Shown here piece by piece: positions 1 through 12,293 of a stretch of DNA of 64,000 bases. How positions within the stretch are numbered: the first letter of the stretch is position 1; the number at the start of each line of letters is the position of its first letter. Both the position numbers and the translations under genes were made by a program. Below the pieces are notes generated by a model. It worked only from the letters and a program-made list of their open reading frames with translations. It ran no database searches and was not told where the DNA came from. The stretch is taken from positions 8,928,001 through 8,992,000 of the forward strand of contig OZ199840.1 of the NCBI GenBank assembly GCA_964304625.1, given 5' to 3'. This DNA is from Kudoa neothunni. Taxonomy: Eukaryota; Cnidaria.

Positions 1-1467
1 TTTCTCACTAAACAGCTGGCATAACTAATTCGATAAGTTTCTATATTTTATGAGATAATTTTTTAAATAATGCTTAAATTCTCAGTAACCTAATTATTCT
101 TTACCCCCAGCCAGACCTTAAGGTTAATATTCAAATAAATATATTATTTTCTTTTCGTTAAAAATAATTCATTATGATATAAAAACTGCATTAAAATATG
201 CGGCACCGTATTCTATACGTAGTCTAAGAATTTATATTCACAATTACTTTTGCAAAAAATGCAGTCTATTTTCATTACGTGCCATTTAAGTTAATAAGAA
301 ATTATTAGTTTATTCGATCTAACCGATATTTTTACAAGGTTTTCGTTAATCTAAGAATAATTCAATACGAAGAAATTTTTTAGGGCAATCAAACAGCACG
401 TTTATATTTTAAAAGGGTGCACTCCGAGAAAACCAGTTGATATTTAAGCATTACTGTAATTTTTCAAACCAAAAACATCTTTATATTTTACATTTTACAT
501 TTTACAGTTTAGATTTAATATTATTTTGTTGATTAAATTTATATATTTTTGTTAAAAAAAGTTGCATTTATTTAAAAATGAGTGAATTATGTATAAATAG
601 TGAATACTTAACTTACCACCCACAGATTATTAAAAACTCATTGATATCCCTTATAAAATTGTAAAAAAGGAGTAACAATTAATATTTTTATGTCTAACTC
701 ATCTTAGGTTAATTTAATTTTTTGTCCTATCGTTTGTAGACTAATAATAAATTTTATAACTAGAAGGATTAATTTTTATCGTAAGATTCTGAAAAGAATT
801 GAAAATCCTATTTAAGTTTCTTAATGATTTTTTGAATAAATAAATTAACTTTAATCGTTAATTACATTACTCTGCTCATAAGATTAAGGTCATGATATTC
901 TAATGAAAAATACTTGCATAACTTTTTTTTAATCGAAATCATTAGATTGCAAAAATAATGAAAAGCTTTAAAATGCATCAATTTAAATAGAAAAATAAAA
1001 TCAAAAGTTAAAATTTTTCTTCACACAGTACCAGGCAAAGCTGGGCATTAACGTTAGTAACAAATAAAAAACTTTTTTCTTATTTCCTATTTAAAAAAAA
1101 TTCTCATTAAATTTTTAATCTACATATTTTTGGCTCACCAAATAAATTTGCGATAATTAATTTGAAGTTTTATTATACGATAATAATAAATCATTGAGGA
1201 TAAATTATGTAAAGAATAATTGGTTAAATGACGTTATTCCTTGTAATATAAGTATTACTAACATTATTTCATATATTAATTATTGATAAACAGTAAACAT
1301 ATGGGTATTTATTTTCTAGTTACTCTATTAAAACTCATTTTCTGCTGTCAGTCAAGTTATCGTATATGAATGAATCGGAAACATCTAAATAGTAACGACA
1401 TTTTTAATAATTAGGACAATACATAGCTAATTTAATCTCGATATTCGTTGTATACTAACTTTGTAAT
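1..1467. other. AT-rich noncoding DNA
   Basis: No open frame with recognisable similarity and no repeat structure beyond AT-richness was seen. The last few hundred bases presumably hold the promoter of the Kunitz gene, but no clear TATA box or other site stands out. Confidence 0.6.
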
Positions 1468-2747
1468 ATGTCAAAACTACATTTTCTATTTTTCACACTA
1501 TCGTTGTTTGTCCGAAACATTATCGCATGTAAATGATGCAGGTTAAAGTATCAATTTTTCATATCTATTCAGTCAAAGCACTAGACTCTTATAAAATGGA
1601 CTCTGGCGAGTTCCCTTATCTAGAGAATGGTCGCACGGATGTAACCAAAATTCTCACCAGATTCTATGTAAGTGAAGATGGAACCTGTAAAAAGTTTTAT
1701 TATAAGGGAAGTGGTGGTAATTCTAATAATTTTGGAACCGAGCATGAATGTCAGGAACATTGTAAATGGTAACGCTTGTGATAGATATTTAATTCAAATA
1801 TTAGTGGCTGAGCTCACTAAATGGGAAACTCTCGAAGGTTGCAAGGAAGGATATATTTCCCCGGGTCCATGTACAGGTACAGAGGTCACAAGATACGGTT
1901 TTGTTGCTAGTTCAAATACTTGTACATCCTTTCAGTACAAAGGTTGTGGTGGTAATAGTAATCGATTTTTGGATCAAGATGATTGCGTAAAAGCATGCGA
2001 GGGTAATAAGGTCGTGAGAAATTTCTCCTTATTTCAAATTTAGTTGGTGATGTAAATAAGGCCCCTAATAAATATGATTGTGCTCTTCCACCAAAATATC
2101 CCATAAGTGATGAGGTTAAAATTGCAATAGTAAAATCACAGGAAACTACGAATACAAAGTGTCACTATGCCCTTGTTGACAAGTCAGAAACTAGAGGAAT
2201 ATTCCCTTCTTTCAGCAAATGCCTTACAACTTGTTATGGTACGTTTTATATTTATGCGCATAATATTTGATGTTTAGGAGAAGATAATCTGATTGAGGCA
2301 TGTAAAAAAGTTATGCCAGATCAACATACCAGTGGTGATGGTGAAGTAGTTGTAAAGTTTTATTATCATTCAAATGATAAAACATGTTTGTCATTCCTAA
2401 CCAAAGAAAAAAACTCCGGCTTTGATGCAAATAGTAACTATTTTAATACAGAAGAAGAATGTATGAGCTACTGTCCAGTCGCTGAAGGTTAAATTATTTA
2501 ACACTGAGCATTTATCATCATAGATTTAGATAAGATAAAAGAGATGACATTCCAAATAACTAAGGATGCCTGCAACTTAGCAACCCGTCCTCAAGCAAGT
2601 GGATCAATGACAGATTTAACCAAATGGTACTTTGACAAAACTGCCGTTTCTCCTGTTTGTATAAGCATGAGCCATGGTGGAGTGGGAGACCTCTCCGGAC
2701 TTTTTGATACCGAAACTGAATGCAATAAATTATGTGGAAACGAGTAA
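1468..2747 (+). CDS. secreted protein with five Kunitz-like domains
   Basis: Predicted 358-residue secreted protein. Exons: 1468-1528, 1573-1761, 1805-2002, 2044-2238, 2278-2487, 2524-2747. All five introns are phase 1 and 36-44 nt long, and the exon lengths sum to a multiple of three. Exon 1 encodes a hydrophobic signal peptide (about residues 1-20); each later exon encodes one Kunitz-like unit. Only the second unit (about residues 84-149) has six cysteines with near-BPTI spacing and the GCGGNxNRF core; its residue after the second cysteine is Thr. Units 3-5 keep four cysteines (positions 1, 3, 5, 6) and lack the pair forming the 14-38 disulphide. Unit 1 keeps only cysteines 3 and 5: its last cysteine codon (1761-1763) is cut by the only phase-compatible donor. 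Kunitz domains usually inhibit serine proteases or block channels; domains lacking the 14-38 bond probably do not act as classical inhibitors. The ATG was chosen because it alone gives a signal peptide. Confidence 0.85.
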
Positions 2748-4017
2748 TGGAAACTCTTTAAAACTTTTTTCAACATTTTCGTTAATCATTTTAAGTTGTA
2801 GTGATAGTCACTTTATCATTATATTCTATAGTTTTTATATACCCTTTTTCTTCACAAATAGAGAATGCATAGGTGATACAAATACTGTTAGAAATATTTC
2901 TTCTTCGTAAAAATTTATGTATTAAAAAATCAGATCTATTCTTTAATATGAACAGGCGCCAAAATTATAATACAAATTTAAGAAAATCAACAAATATTTA
3001 TTTTTTTTAATTAGATTAATCGTACAATAATAATGATCCTTGTTTTGAGTCCACTTCATGTATGATCGAAATGAATTAATAATGTCTATAATCGATCACT
3101 TTGCCTATTCTTTTTAATATTTTTATTCTTCTCATACTTATGATGGTATAAATTATGAACCAATTTTCCACGTAGGATTAGAACATTCAGTCTTCATTTA
3201 TTTAAAATTTACATTATGCATCATTCACTTATTGATCTAATCTTTTCCAAAATGAAAATCTGTATAAGTTTTAAGATATATTTATTTCGCTATTAATAAA
3301 TAATTCACCGCAATAATATGTATAATAATTTGACTAGGAATGAATTAATAATAGTAAATACAACTTACATAACATAAGCAATTAAAAAGGGTTAATTCTA
3401 AAATATGTTAAAAACTTGTTAATGAGGCACTTCACCTTATAACAAAATGAAAAATGGTACACTGATTTTTACTTAATTTTCATTTAGTATTAATTATTTA
3501 TTTTTATTCTGACTAATATTTATACATTTTTTAGTGACAAAATTTTAATTTTTAAATATAACAGTTACACAGTTATATTTAAATAAAATGGTATACAATG
3601 TTTTTTTAAAAAATATGAATATAAAAAAAAAATCAAACCTATACAGAACAGATAAAATTGAAAGAACATGCTTTCTTGTAAATCGGTAGATTAACTCATA
3701 ACGGTTTTTCGGTACTGTCTTCACACCTCTCTATAACATACAAGAATTTGTTTAACCTTCTAAGTCATTTGAAAATTTACACAAGAAAAATCTTCTAAGG
3801 GGTTCGATGAAACTCATTCAAGATTCATATTATTATTTTTCTTTGCGATTGCATGCTAAATAATTTGAAAAGTAATTTGATAATTGATTGAGAGGTGAAT
3901 TTTCGAGAATTTTGTAAACTGTACGCACAATTTAGCATCATGCTCATTGATGATTCATGTTTGTCAAATATTCAAGAGAATAGTTCTAAAAACTTAAGAG
4001 CCTACAAATAAACTCCT
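2748..4017. other. AT-rich spacer
   Basis: AT-rich and without a supportable gene. A somewhat more GC-balanced stretch near 3660-3800 was read in all frames without recognising anything. Confidence 0.5.
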
Positions 4018-4975
4018 CCATCGACCAGAGCGGATATTATAATAAGATATAAGGAATTTATTTTCGAAAATATAGTTAATGAAATAATGGTATAGAGTGG
4101 CATGACTAATCGAAGAATATCAAGCGATCTAGGCGTACATGAGGCTACAGTTAGTATATAAAAAATATAACAAGACTGGTTCTTATTGTCCAAAGGAAAC
4201 TGTTGGTGATCATTGCTCACTATTAAAAGAAGAACATAAACAATTCATTCTTTATGCGATTGATGAAAATTGCACATTATCACTCATCCAATTAGCCGAT
4301 AAAATTTAAAGTATCAAGGCAAACTATCCAGAGAACACTTAACGCATTTCTTTACGCTCTTAAGGTTTCTTTGTTCCCAACTAATAGGAACTCCCCCAAA
4401 CAATCTCCTTGAGATTTGAGTAAACAAATCTCTGCCTTATCTAAATTATTATCATTTATTAAAAAAATTAAAATCTTGAGCCAGCGTACACAGATATGAT
4501 TTTTATTGGCAACACGTCGATCCCAAGGTAGATCTCTTTGTGGAATAAGAGCCAACTTAAGAGTAAAAACCATCAGATCACAAAATATCATCCTAATTGC
4601 GGCGATTAGCACCACGAAAATATGTGGTTTTAAGCTACATAGAGGTGGTGTAAACCTATCAGTTTTCGGCGACTTCTTAATCCAACTTTTCGATGATTTG
4701 GCTACAGGAAACAAAAAATACTTGAAAATTATGGACAATGTGGTCTTCCATAAAACAGATGATGTTAGGAACATTATACATAATAGCGGACACAAATTAT
4801 TCCTATTGCCACCTTATTCCCCCTTTCTCAACCCGACTGAGGAAGTCTTCAGTCATCATAAACACACAAAGACTTGCTTAAATGCATTGAATTAAGCCAA
4901 AGAGTTGTCTCTGAAGCAAACTGCCAAAGTTATATTCGACATTCTAAATCGTATTTTTCAGCATGTCTGAGAAGA
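4018..4975 (+). mobile_element. degenerate Tc1/mariner (IS630-type) transposase
   Basis: The N-terminal part (about 4020-4300) reads in pieces as a helix-turn-helix region, with a stretch like RISSDLGVHEATVS followed by conserved spacing to KEEHKQFI. The C-terminal catalytic part is open from 4506 to 4895. It contains MDNVVFHK (second catalytic Asp) and PPYSPFLNPTEEVFS (catalytic Glu), with 34 residues between the Asp and the Glu: a D34E signature. Between them the reading frame is broken by stops and frame changes, so the copy is dead. Terminal inverted repeats were not recognised, so the ends are approximate. This family moves by cut-and-paste into TA sites. Confidence 0.85.
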
Positions 4976-5261
4976 GAAGAAATAAACAATTAGATTATTC
5001 GTTCGTTGGTTATAAATTTAAGGCATTATCATAGTTTTTTGTGTCATTTTTAAGCGTGTTTGCATGCCGATTGAACATATTTGCATCTTTATCGTGAAAT
5101 ACTGCATGACCCCAGACGGCATTCAATCGTATTTTAAATCAACTTAGAAGTCAAATTTATACCTAAAACTTTAGCCGTTTTCCTAAAAATTCTTATTCTT
5201 TATAAATTTAAGTTATTCAAAGTTATTTAGAAATAAATAAGCTTTGCAAAAAAATCCTTAC

Positions 5262-6000
5262 ACTCTCCCTCTTTTGTGGTCAATATGACCTAGTCATTTT
5301 TCTCACAAAAGTTATTTTATTCATTTCTAAATTATAGATTAAATATTTTTAAACAATTTCTTTAATTTAAGATTAAATTTTGTTAAATGAACATAGAAAA
5401 AGATTAAAAATAAAATTCCCGATTCTGGTCAATAATCGCCAGTGATGGAAATTTTTAACGATGAGCGATTTTAAGGACGAAGTAATTTCTGAAAATTGCT
5501 ACGTTGATAAAAATAGAGATAAATGGTCGATTAAAAACCCTAAAATAGCGAAAATCAGAAGTTATCCTCCATTATAATCAATAGAAGGGTGATGTGGACT
5601 CACTCGGCAGAATTCTGTCTTCAACAAGTACCAAAAGATGCACAACTCGATGACCAACTGCTGTTTTCTATTATATGATTTGTATTAACTTAATTACACA
5701 TTTACAAGAATATTTCCTCAGATTCATCCTGCTCCAGTGTAACGTCAGCATAGATAACGAATAGATTCGGATATTCTTCCTATTATTGTCTATTAATACT
5801 GACTCATTGATCGCGTCACATCCAGATTCAAATTAGTAGAAGAGTTAGCTGATAGTCTAGTTAAAAATTATATTTGCGATAACATTAATTAAGTTGAACA
5901 AAACTTTGCGACTAGCGAGCTTTGTTCTAGTAGAAACAGATGTTACCCGGTTGACTATGTTCAAGACAAAAAAATAAAAAAGTTCAGTTCCAATGGAAAA
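5262..6000 (+). mobile_element. possible piggyBac-like remnant
   Basis: Near 5273-5300 there is a short palindrome built on GGTCAATATGACC, resembling the GGGTCAATTTGACCCC-type palindromes at the ends of piggyBac-like elements elsewhere in this window. Downstream, 5460-5575 is open with an acidic stretch followed by DKWSIKNPK, which could be the start of a degenerate piggyBac transposase. No TTAA-flanked termini were defined, so this is weak. Confidence 0.3.
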
Positions 6001-6736
6001 TTACACTGTGAAAATCACTCAAAACCTACCTGCTTAAAATGCTTAAACTGCTTAAACTGCTCAAAATACTCCAAATAAATAAATTATTAGGTTTCAAAAA
6101 AATATATTAAACTCTTCATTTTTCTTTATAAATGATCGATTTTTTTAACTCTCAAAACTATATCTTATTCTAATTTTATCAAATATTTGAAAGTTCATTA
6201 TTAGGAATTTCCATATGACTTAAATTAGTCAAATAATGATTTATATACACAATTTATTGGGTTTGGCACTGTTCGTACAATCTCGCAGGGGTTATTTTTA
6301 GCCATTTCTCCAAAATTAATGATTAGATTTAGGGTTAGTTCCCATAAAACGCCTTAAATATTTTATTATACCTTTATAAGAAAAAAATATCTGGGCATAC
6401 TTACCCCAAAAGATGGAGAATGTATTGTCGATTTTGGTGCGTTCGGAAGGTTAAATTAAAAATACAATTAATTTTAATTTCTCTTGTTAGTGCTAAAATG
6501 ACATTCTTTTTTTTATTATCACAACTTGAATTACAGTTCCATTGTTACAACCTTTTAAAAATAATGAACTTAATTGAATATTTAAGTTCATTTAAAAATA
6601 TCACTATTACAACAGAATATATAGATTGGACGTTTGTTTGAATTCATACCACTAACGAAATGTTTTAAAAAGGCTGGATTTATTCTCCGCATAATATAAA
6701 TGACATTTGTCTCAATGAGGACATAATTATAAATCA

Positions 6737-6772
<36 letters not shown>

Positions 6773-7628
6773 AGATATATTAGATAGGAAAATTGAAATA
6801 AATGAACAATTTCCAACTACTGGACTGGAATCCATTAATGAAGGATTGCTTGTTAAAATGTGTAAACAATAAATCAAAGATGACAATAAAAATTAGAAAA
6901 ATGATTGAGTTAATTTATTTAATTGAATTTTATATAGAAGTCGTTGATAAAGAAATATATAATTTGAAACAAATATTTCAATCTAATTATTATATAAAGT
7001 AATTTAATAATGAATAACTCTACTATTTTCAAATAAGCACATAAGTTAAAAAATTCATTAATTATATAAAATGTTATCGTTAAAATTAAAAATAATTTTT
7101 AATTAAATCGTGCGCCCATCTATTGGGATCACGTAATATCCATTATATGTTGTAAGGCACGCAGAACGGTAACGTATAAGTCCTATTCCGATAAGAAACT
7201 TTTCCGATTTTACACACTATACTTTTTTTATTAGGATCCGATGTCATTTCTGTAATACGTTTGCGTTTATATCCAAATATTTTTAAGTATTTTAACGAAT
7301 CGAATACAATTCAAACGTCTAGTTTCATCACTTTTCTCGATAAAATTGTTATTTAGAATGATTCACAATTTATTTTATATCCCATGTTCTAATCAAAGTT
7401 TAAGTAACAAAATAGAGGCACAGTAAAGCGAAAAGTGTTGAATGGGAGTAAGCAGGATTAGATCTCTACTTTAGAGACGGTAATATCACCACATTATTTC
7501 GTTTTATTTATTAAATTGTGGTTTAATAATTAACGACTTAAAAACTTTTAGACCTACTAATAATATTAAAATAAACACATGTGAATTCATTCAAAAAATG
7601 TTATCAACAGAAGTTCTAGAATTGAGTA
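6001..7628. other. AT-rich spacer with (AT)n tract
   Basis: No gene seen. A perfect (AT)n run of about 28 bp lies at 6741-6768. A GC-richer patch at 7105-7260 resembles the GTGCGCCCAT terminal motif of the TTAA MITE at 19.5 kb but is too short to classify. Confidence 0.5.
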
Positions 7629-8529
7629 TTATAGCGATAAAGGGGATCGATATTTGCTTAAGGTGAACGTTGGTGGTAGCGGCGGGCAAACATTGGCCGC
7701 TACACAAACTAAGCCAGGATTCTCTTTCACGGATTTGAACTGAAAATACCTTAGCAAATGTACCATCGAATGGACCACTGTCACACACTACATAAATGTG
7801 GTTTCAACATGCTTAGTAGAGTATACTCTTAACAACACTAATATTACCACGTAGGTGACAAAGGTGGTTTGCAGATTATGACATAAGGTTTTTTGGGTTT
7901 GCTGTTGTTGAAACCATTCGACCAATTTCCATTTATGCTTTATTAGATTCTCGATGGTAACCTTAGAGTGTTTTTAAATTACCTCCGCACTAAGAAAAAC
8001 TATCACTTTGCACACCGAGCAGTCTCCGTGATCTCCTACATGTATTACTAAACCGAAAAAATAATCATACGCATTTATTTAGCATAACCTTTTTTGTTGG
8101 TGTTATCGCCGCTGCAAACAATGTCGTTATTGCAAACTATACCTGGCGTAATTTGTTCGTCAAGAGATTGTTTGAAAGATCGAAGTATCGAGCTGCTAAA
8201 AATATTCTAAATAAGGTTTTATCCGTGGTAAGTATGTGTCGTTATGTATAGTACATCTTTGGTATCATTTTGAACACGTTTAATCAACCAAGATGCGAGG
8301 TTGTATGCACGATCTTTTTTTCTGTTCACATAGCTCGCAACAGTTTCTGTGGGTAATTCCTTTAATTTGATGAGAAAAATCAACAAGGAACAATTACTTC
8401 AAAATAGTGCATTTGGTTGTTGGTTGAGAGAAAAAAATTATAGTAAATGAAAATTACTAAACAGTATATTAATAAAAATTACATTGGGCGTAAAATAAAA
8501 AAACTTAATGAAATTTCATTTAGACGCAT
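7629..8529 (-). CDS. saposin-like protein A (two SapB domains)
   Basis: Predicted 205-residue secreted saposin-like protein. Exons in transcript order: 8505-8529, 8398-8456, 8255-8359, 8089-8206, 8007-8047, 7851-7961, 7629-7787; introns 38-63 nt. Exons 1-2 give a hydrophobic leader. Exons 3-4 form a first saposin B domain that has lost cysteines 1-4 and keeps only the terminal C-x5-C (IVCNNDIVC). Exons 5-7 form a second domain with all six cysteines: DCSVC, TLC, a Cys opening exon 7, and VCVAANVC. Exon 5 is 41 nt, as in all seven paralogs. The first donor (A|GTTTTT) is weak, but exon 1 length (25 nt) and phase match four paralogs. Saposin-like proteins bind lipid membranes and in some organisms lyse cells; the target here is unknown. 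Closest relative in the window is gene B, with the same CDS length (618 nt). Confidence 0.8.
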
Positions 8530-9153
8530 TCTAATTCTCAATTAGGATTACCACTATCTGATATCAACTTCGTATCCTAAGTTTAAATGAATAAATAATC
8601 TAATCAATGGCGCAGATATATTTTTATATAATTGAAGATACAATTTTAACTCTAATAATATATTATTAAATTTATTGTTTTAAGGATTAAACGTTGTTTG
8701 ATTTATTTTATACATACGTTGAGTAACACAATTCCTTACGAGGGAAAACATTTGTTGAAGATTTTAATTTTTACGAAGAAATACTGATGAAGTTGGTGCT
8801 ATTATAATTTTCATCGAGTATTATTGTCTTATTTCTGAATATTTCAGCATCTTTTTATTGATTAAAAAATTTAATCAATAATGCGTTATCTTTCAAATTC
8901 TAAGCTAATTTATCATAATGGTCTTAATCGAGATTTGATTATCTATTAAATACTTCTTGCAAAAAGAAATAATTACTGAAATATATTTACAGAGATACTA
9001 CAAAAATTTTACTTTTGATAAAATTAAATAAATAAAAGTTATACTATTTTGGAAGATTTATTTTATAAAAATTTCTTGTTTATAAAATATAACTTGTCTA
9101 ATAATAAGTATCAAATTAATAAAATAATCTATTTACATAATGATTATTTGGCT
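8530..9153. other. AT-rich spacer upstream of saposin-like gene A
   Basis: An AT-rich TATA-like stretch lies on the minus strand at 8617-8630, about 90 bases upstream of the gene A start; nothing else was seen. Confidence 0.45.
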
Positions 9154-9617
9154 ATTGTGGAGTGTGTGGCTCCCTCATTTTTAGCGTTTTTTACGACTTT
9201 TTTCGTCGAAAGCAGCTCGAAAAAAACTTATATGCTCTTCTCATCTAGAAAATATAAAATTTATTTCCAATATTATAAAAATAAATTTTTCTTCTAATCT
9301 CATATATGATGGTGAAGTCAACAACATAATCCTCATGTTAAACACTGGTTTCCATATTTCACTATGAAGGAATATAAATGTGATTACAATTCGTGTACTT
9401 TAATGTTTATTTTATTTTTCTATGATATTATCTTTAATAAAATTAACAGTAAGTCATTATTAATCACTGTTGTTCTGAAATATAAGATATTAACAGTTCC
9501 TCTATCCTCGTAGCATTTTTTCATTTTTATTTTATCTTAATTAAAGCTATATAAGTATTTTTAGTATTATGAATTTTTACTGTCAAGACGCTACGCTATT
9601 AGAGGCAATTATTAAGC
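9154..9617 (+). repeat. left inverted arm of fold-back element
   Basis: Matches the reverse complement of 11143-11604 along its whole length, including a shared TTTTTTTCGAGCTGCTTTCG core near the outer end (here as its complement). Confidence 0.85.
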
Positions 9618-11142
9618 ATGATTATATAAATAATCTCCAAAACTGTGCTTTATGTGTGATTATAAATTTGGAAATTTGTAATTAACTAAAAAAGTTAATA
9701 ATTGAGAATAATTTTTTTTAAAATTTATTCTGACGGATTATTATTGTTATTAATATAATTTAAATTTTGTTTTGCAAAAAGTTTATATTAATTTTTGCAT
9801 GGATCAATTTTCAAGATAAACTTTTTACTCTCCGTGAAATGTATTATTTTTTATATTAAATTTATTTTTTCTTCATACTCTCGATTTTTAATTGAACAAA
9901 GAATGATAAATATTGAGTTAAGGGTGTAATTAAATAAACTAAAACATACAACAAGATTCTAACATATATTTGACTCAAATTTAAGTTCAATTTCGAAATT
10001 AAATACGTATTTTATTTTTTTTTAGTTTTAAAACAAATATTTTGATGAATATAGTAATAAATTAATTATTTTATTCGAATGATGTCGAATATTAATACTT
10101 TTTTGTAACAAACAAAACTCAAACTAAATGCTCTTAATTTGTTGTTATTTAAAATTAATTTTTAAAATAGAAATCAATATATTTTCTATATCAATACAAG
10201 ATGTGATTAATTTTATCATCAAAACATGTTGGTGGTTTCTCTACTTTTTATTTTCGGTGATGCAATAGCAACAACTTATTTTTATTGAAAAATTTATATT
10301 GAGAAAGTGATAGAAAATCGGGATGTTGTACAACAAGTGATCTGTGAAAGTTGAGTAATACCACAAATATTTATTATATCCATTTTTTGTTTAATATTTG
10401 TTTAATATAATTTCAATTAATTACATTCATAATAAAATCGTTTAAAAAATAATACTTTTAAGTGATACATGATATACGGTGCTAGATTTTGATTGAACTA
10501 GCGATGAATGTGAAGTTATTTACAACCATTCTTGAGGGTATAAATCCGTTTGTGGACTGCGATTTTCAACCATTAGGACAATAAAAACATTTCGTAAAAA
10601 AAGAAAACCAACTGCTTGTTTTATAGCTGACACAAAAACCACCATCTAATAAGTGTGTTGTGTGCATTCTCAGTCGGAATAATACAAATGGCAATCTTAG
10701 AAGGATATGAATATTATGTTCTTGTGATCATTCGTGGCGAACTTTTTAGAAATTATCAAAATTATTTTTCAGTTTTAATGATTGAAAAGTTTTGAACCGA
10801 ATAATAAATATTAAGAAATAGAGCCTGCCTTTATTTATTATACTTTAATAATCAAAATATGAAATTTAATTTTAAAAAATAATAATTATAAGTTGAAATA
10901 TACTATATTTAGATATTGAAAAATAATTCGATGTTAATAATTGATCAAATAAAAAATTACACAAACATATTGTGTAATTATGTTTATTTTTTATGAATTA
11001 TAATCCATCAAAGAAAATTCATTCCTGAAGATTGTTTTTATTTTTAAAAATTCTTAGGAACCATTAAATTCGTGTTTTATACATTGTCCAGTTAACTATT
11101 ACTTCTTAGAATCAAGGTTAGGAGACAATTTACCAAATTACA

Positions 11143-11604
11143 CTCAATAATTGCATTTAATAGCATAGCATTTTGACAGTAAAAATTCATAATACTAAAA
11201 ATACTTATATAGCTTTAATTAAGATAAAATAAAAATGAAAAAATGCTACGAGGATGGAGGAACTTTTAATATCTTATATTTCAGAACATCAGTGATTAAT
11301 AATAACTTACTGTTAATTTTATTAGAGATAATATCATAGAAAAATAAAATAAACATTTAAATACACGAATTGTAATCACATTCATATTCCTTCATAGTGA
11401 AATATAGAAATCAGCGTTTAACATGAAGATTATGTTGTTGACTTCACCATCATATATGAGATTAGAAGAAAAATTTATTTTTATAATATTAGAAAAAAAT
11501 TTTATATTTTCTAGATGAGAAGAGCATATAAGTTTTTTTCGAGCTGCTTTCGACGAAAAAAGTCGTAAAAAACGCTAAAAATTGGGTGCCACACGCTCCA
11601 CAAT
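11143..11604 (-). repeat. right inverted arm of fold-back element
   Basis: Inverted copy of 9154-9617; the inner boundary is taken where similarity fades near CACTCAATAATTGC. Confidence 0.85.
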
Positions 11605-12293
11605 TACCGAATACCTTTGAATTTTAAAAATTGAACATTTTTTATTTAATAACAAAATTTAAATGTATTTTAAAAATTAAAATTTTTCGGTAAAAATAAA
11701 ATAATTAGTTGTTTTCCCACCAAAAATTCGTCCAAGTATTTGCCACATGGCTTTCATTGTTGCGATCATTTTTGTCCAACTTGAATAATTTTTTAATCTC
11801 ATTTTAACAAATTCGCAAATAAAAACAAAAAATATTATATATTGATTGTACATTTGATTATTCAAATTGTGTTGCTTTTTTTTAAAAATGCGTAAAACCG
11901 GTCACTAACCATAGTAGATGTATATTTCCCATAATTCGTTTAAAAAGTTATTATCTCGTTTCGAATAAACTAGTTAATACTTCTGAGAAATTAAAATATT
12001 TTGAAAATCACTTTTTTAAATAATTAATAATATAAATAGTAATTTTTAAAATGTAATAAATGTTGAACAGAATTATTACTTATTAATTTATGAGTAAAAT
12101 TTAAAATGCATTCTTAGCTTATGAGCACGAAACATCTATAATATTATAGCTTAATTGTGTAAAAATTAGAAAAAATCGAAATAAAAATTAATATTTATCC
12201 TCATTATTTTTTTATCATATTTTAGATAGGAAAAAAATGAAATATTCAAAATATGAAAGGTGAGTAATGAATAATTTGTGATGTCTATAGATT
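11605..12293. other. AT-rich spacer
   Basis: No gene or repeat recognised. The minus-strand open frame in 11677-11865 has no recognisable content. Confidence 0.5.

Larger units (their letters stand above)
9154..11604. mobile_element. fold-back element with ~460-bp inverted arms
   Basis: Two long arms in inverted orientation (9154-9617 and 11143-11604) bound about 1.5 kb of unrelated AT-rich DNA. The outer ends read ATTGTGGAGTGTGTGGC on the left and, reverse-complemented, ATTGTGGAGCGTGTGGC on the right. Similarity continues almost without gaps through both arms, with scattered substitutions, as expected of an old insertion. No transposase was recognised inside, although 10480-10740 is less AT-rich and could be a decayed coding remnant. 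No clear target-site duplication was seen. The layout matches fold-back or long-TIR DNA transposons; the superfamily is unknown. Confidence 0.85.

Noticed and set aside
1767-1782. 16-nt intron alternative after Kunitz domain 1
   Set aside because: It creates a TGA codon at the junction and is far shorter than any other traced intron.
3800-3815. GGGGTTCGATGAAACTC as a tRNA T arm
   Set aside because: No D or anticodon arm upstream; similar isolated GTTCGA matches at about 23994 and 53568 were rejected for the same reason.
9049-9297. 82-codon plus-strand open frame
   Set aside because: It starts outside and runs into the left arm of the fold-back element; the matching part in the right arm is not kept open.
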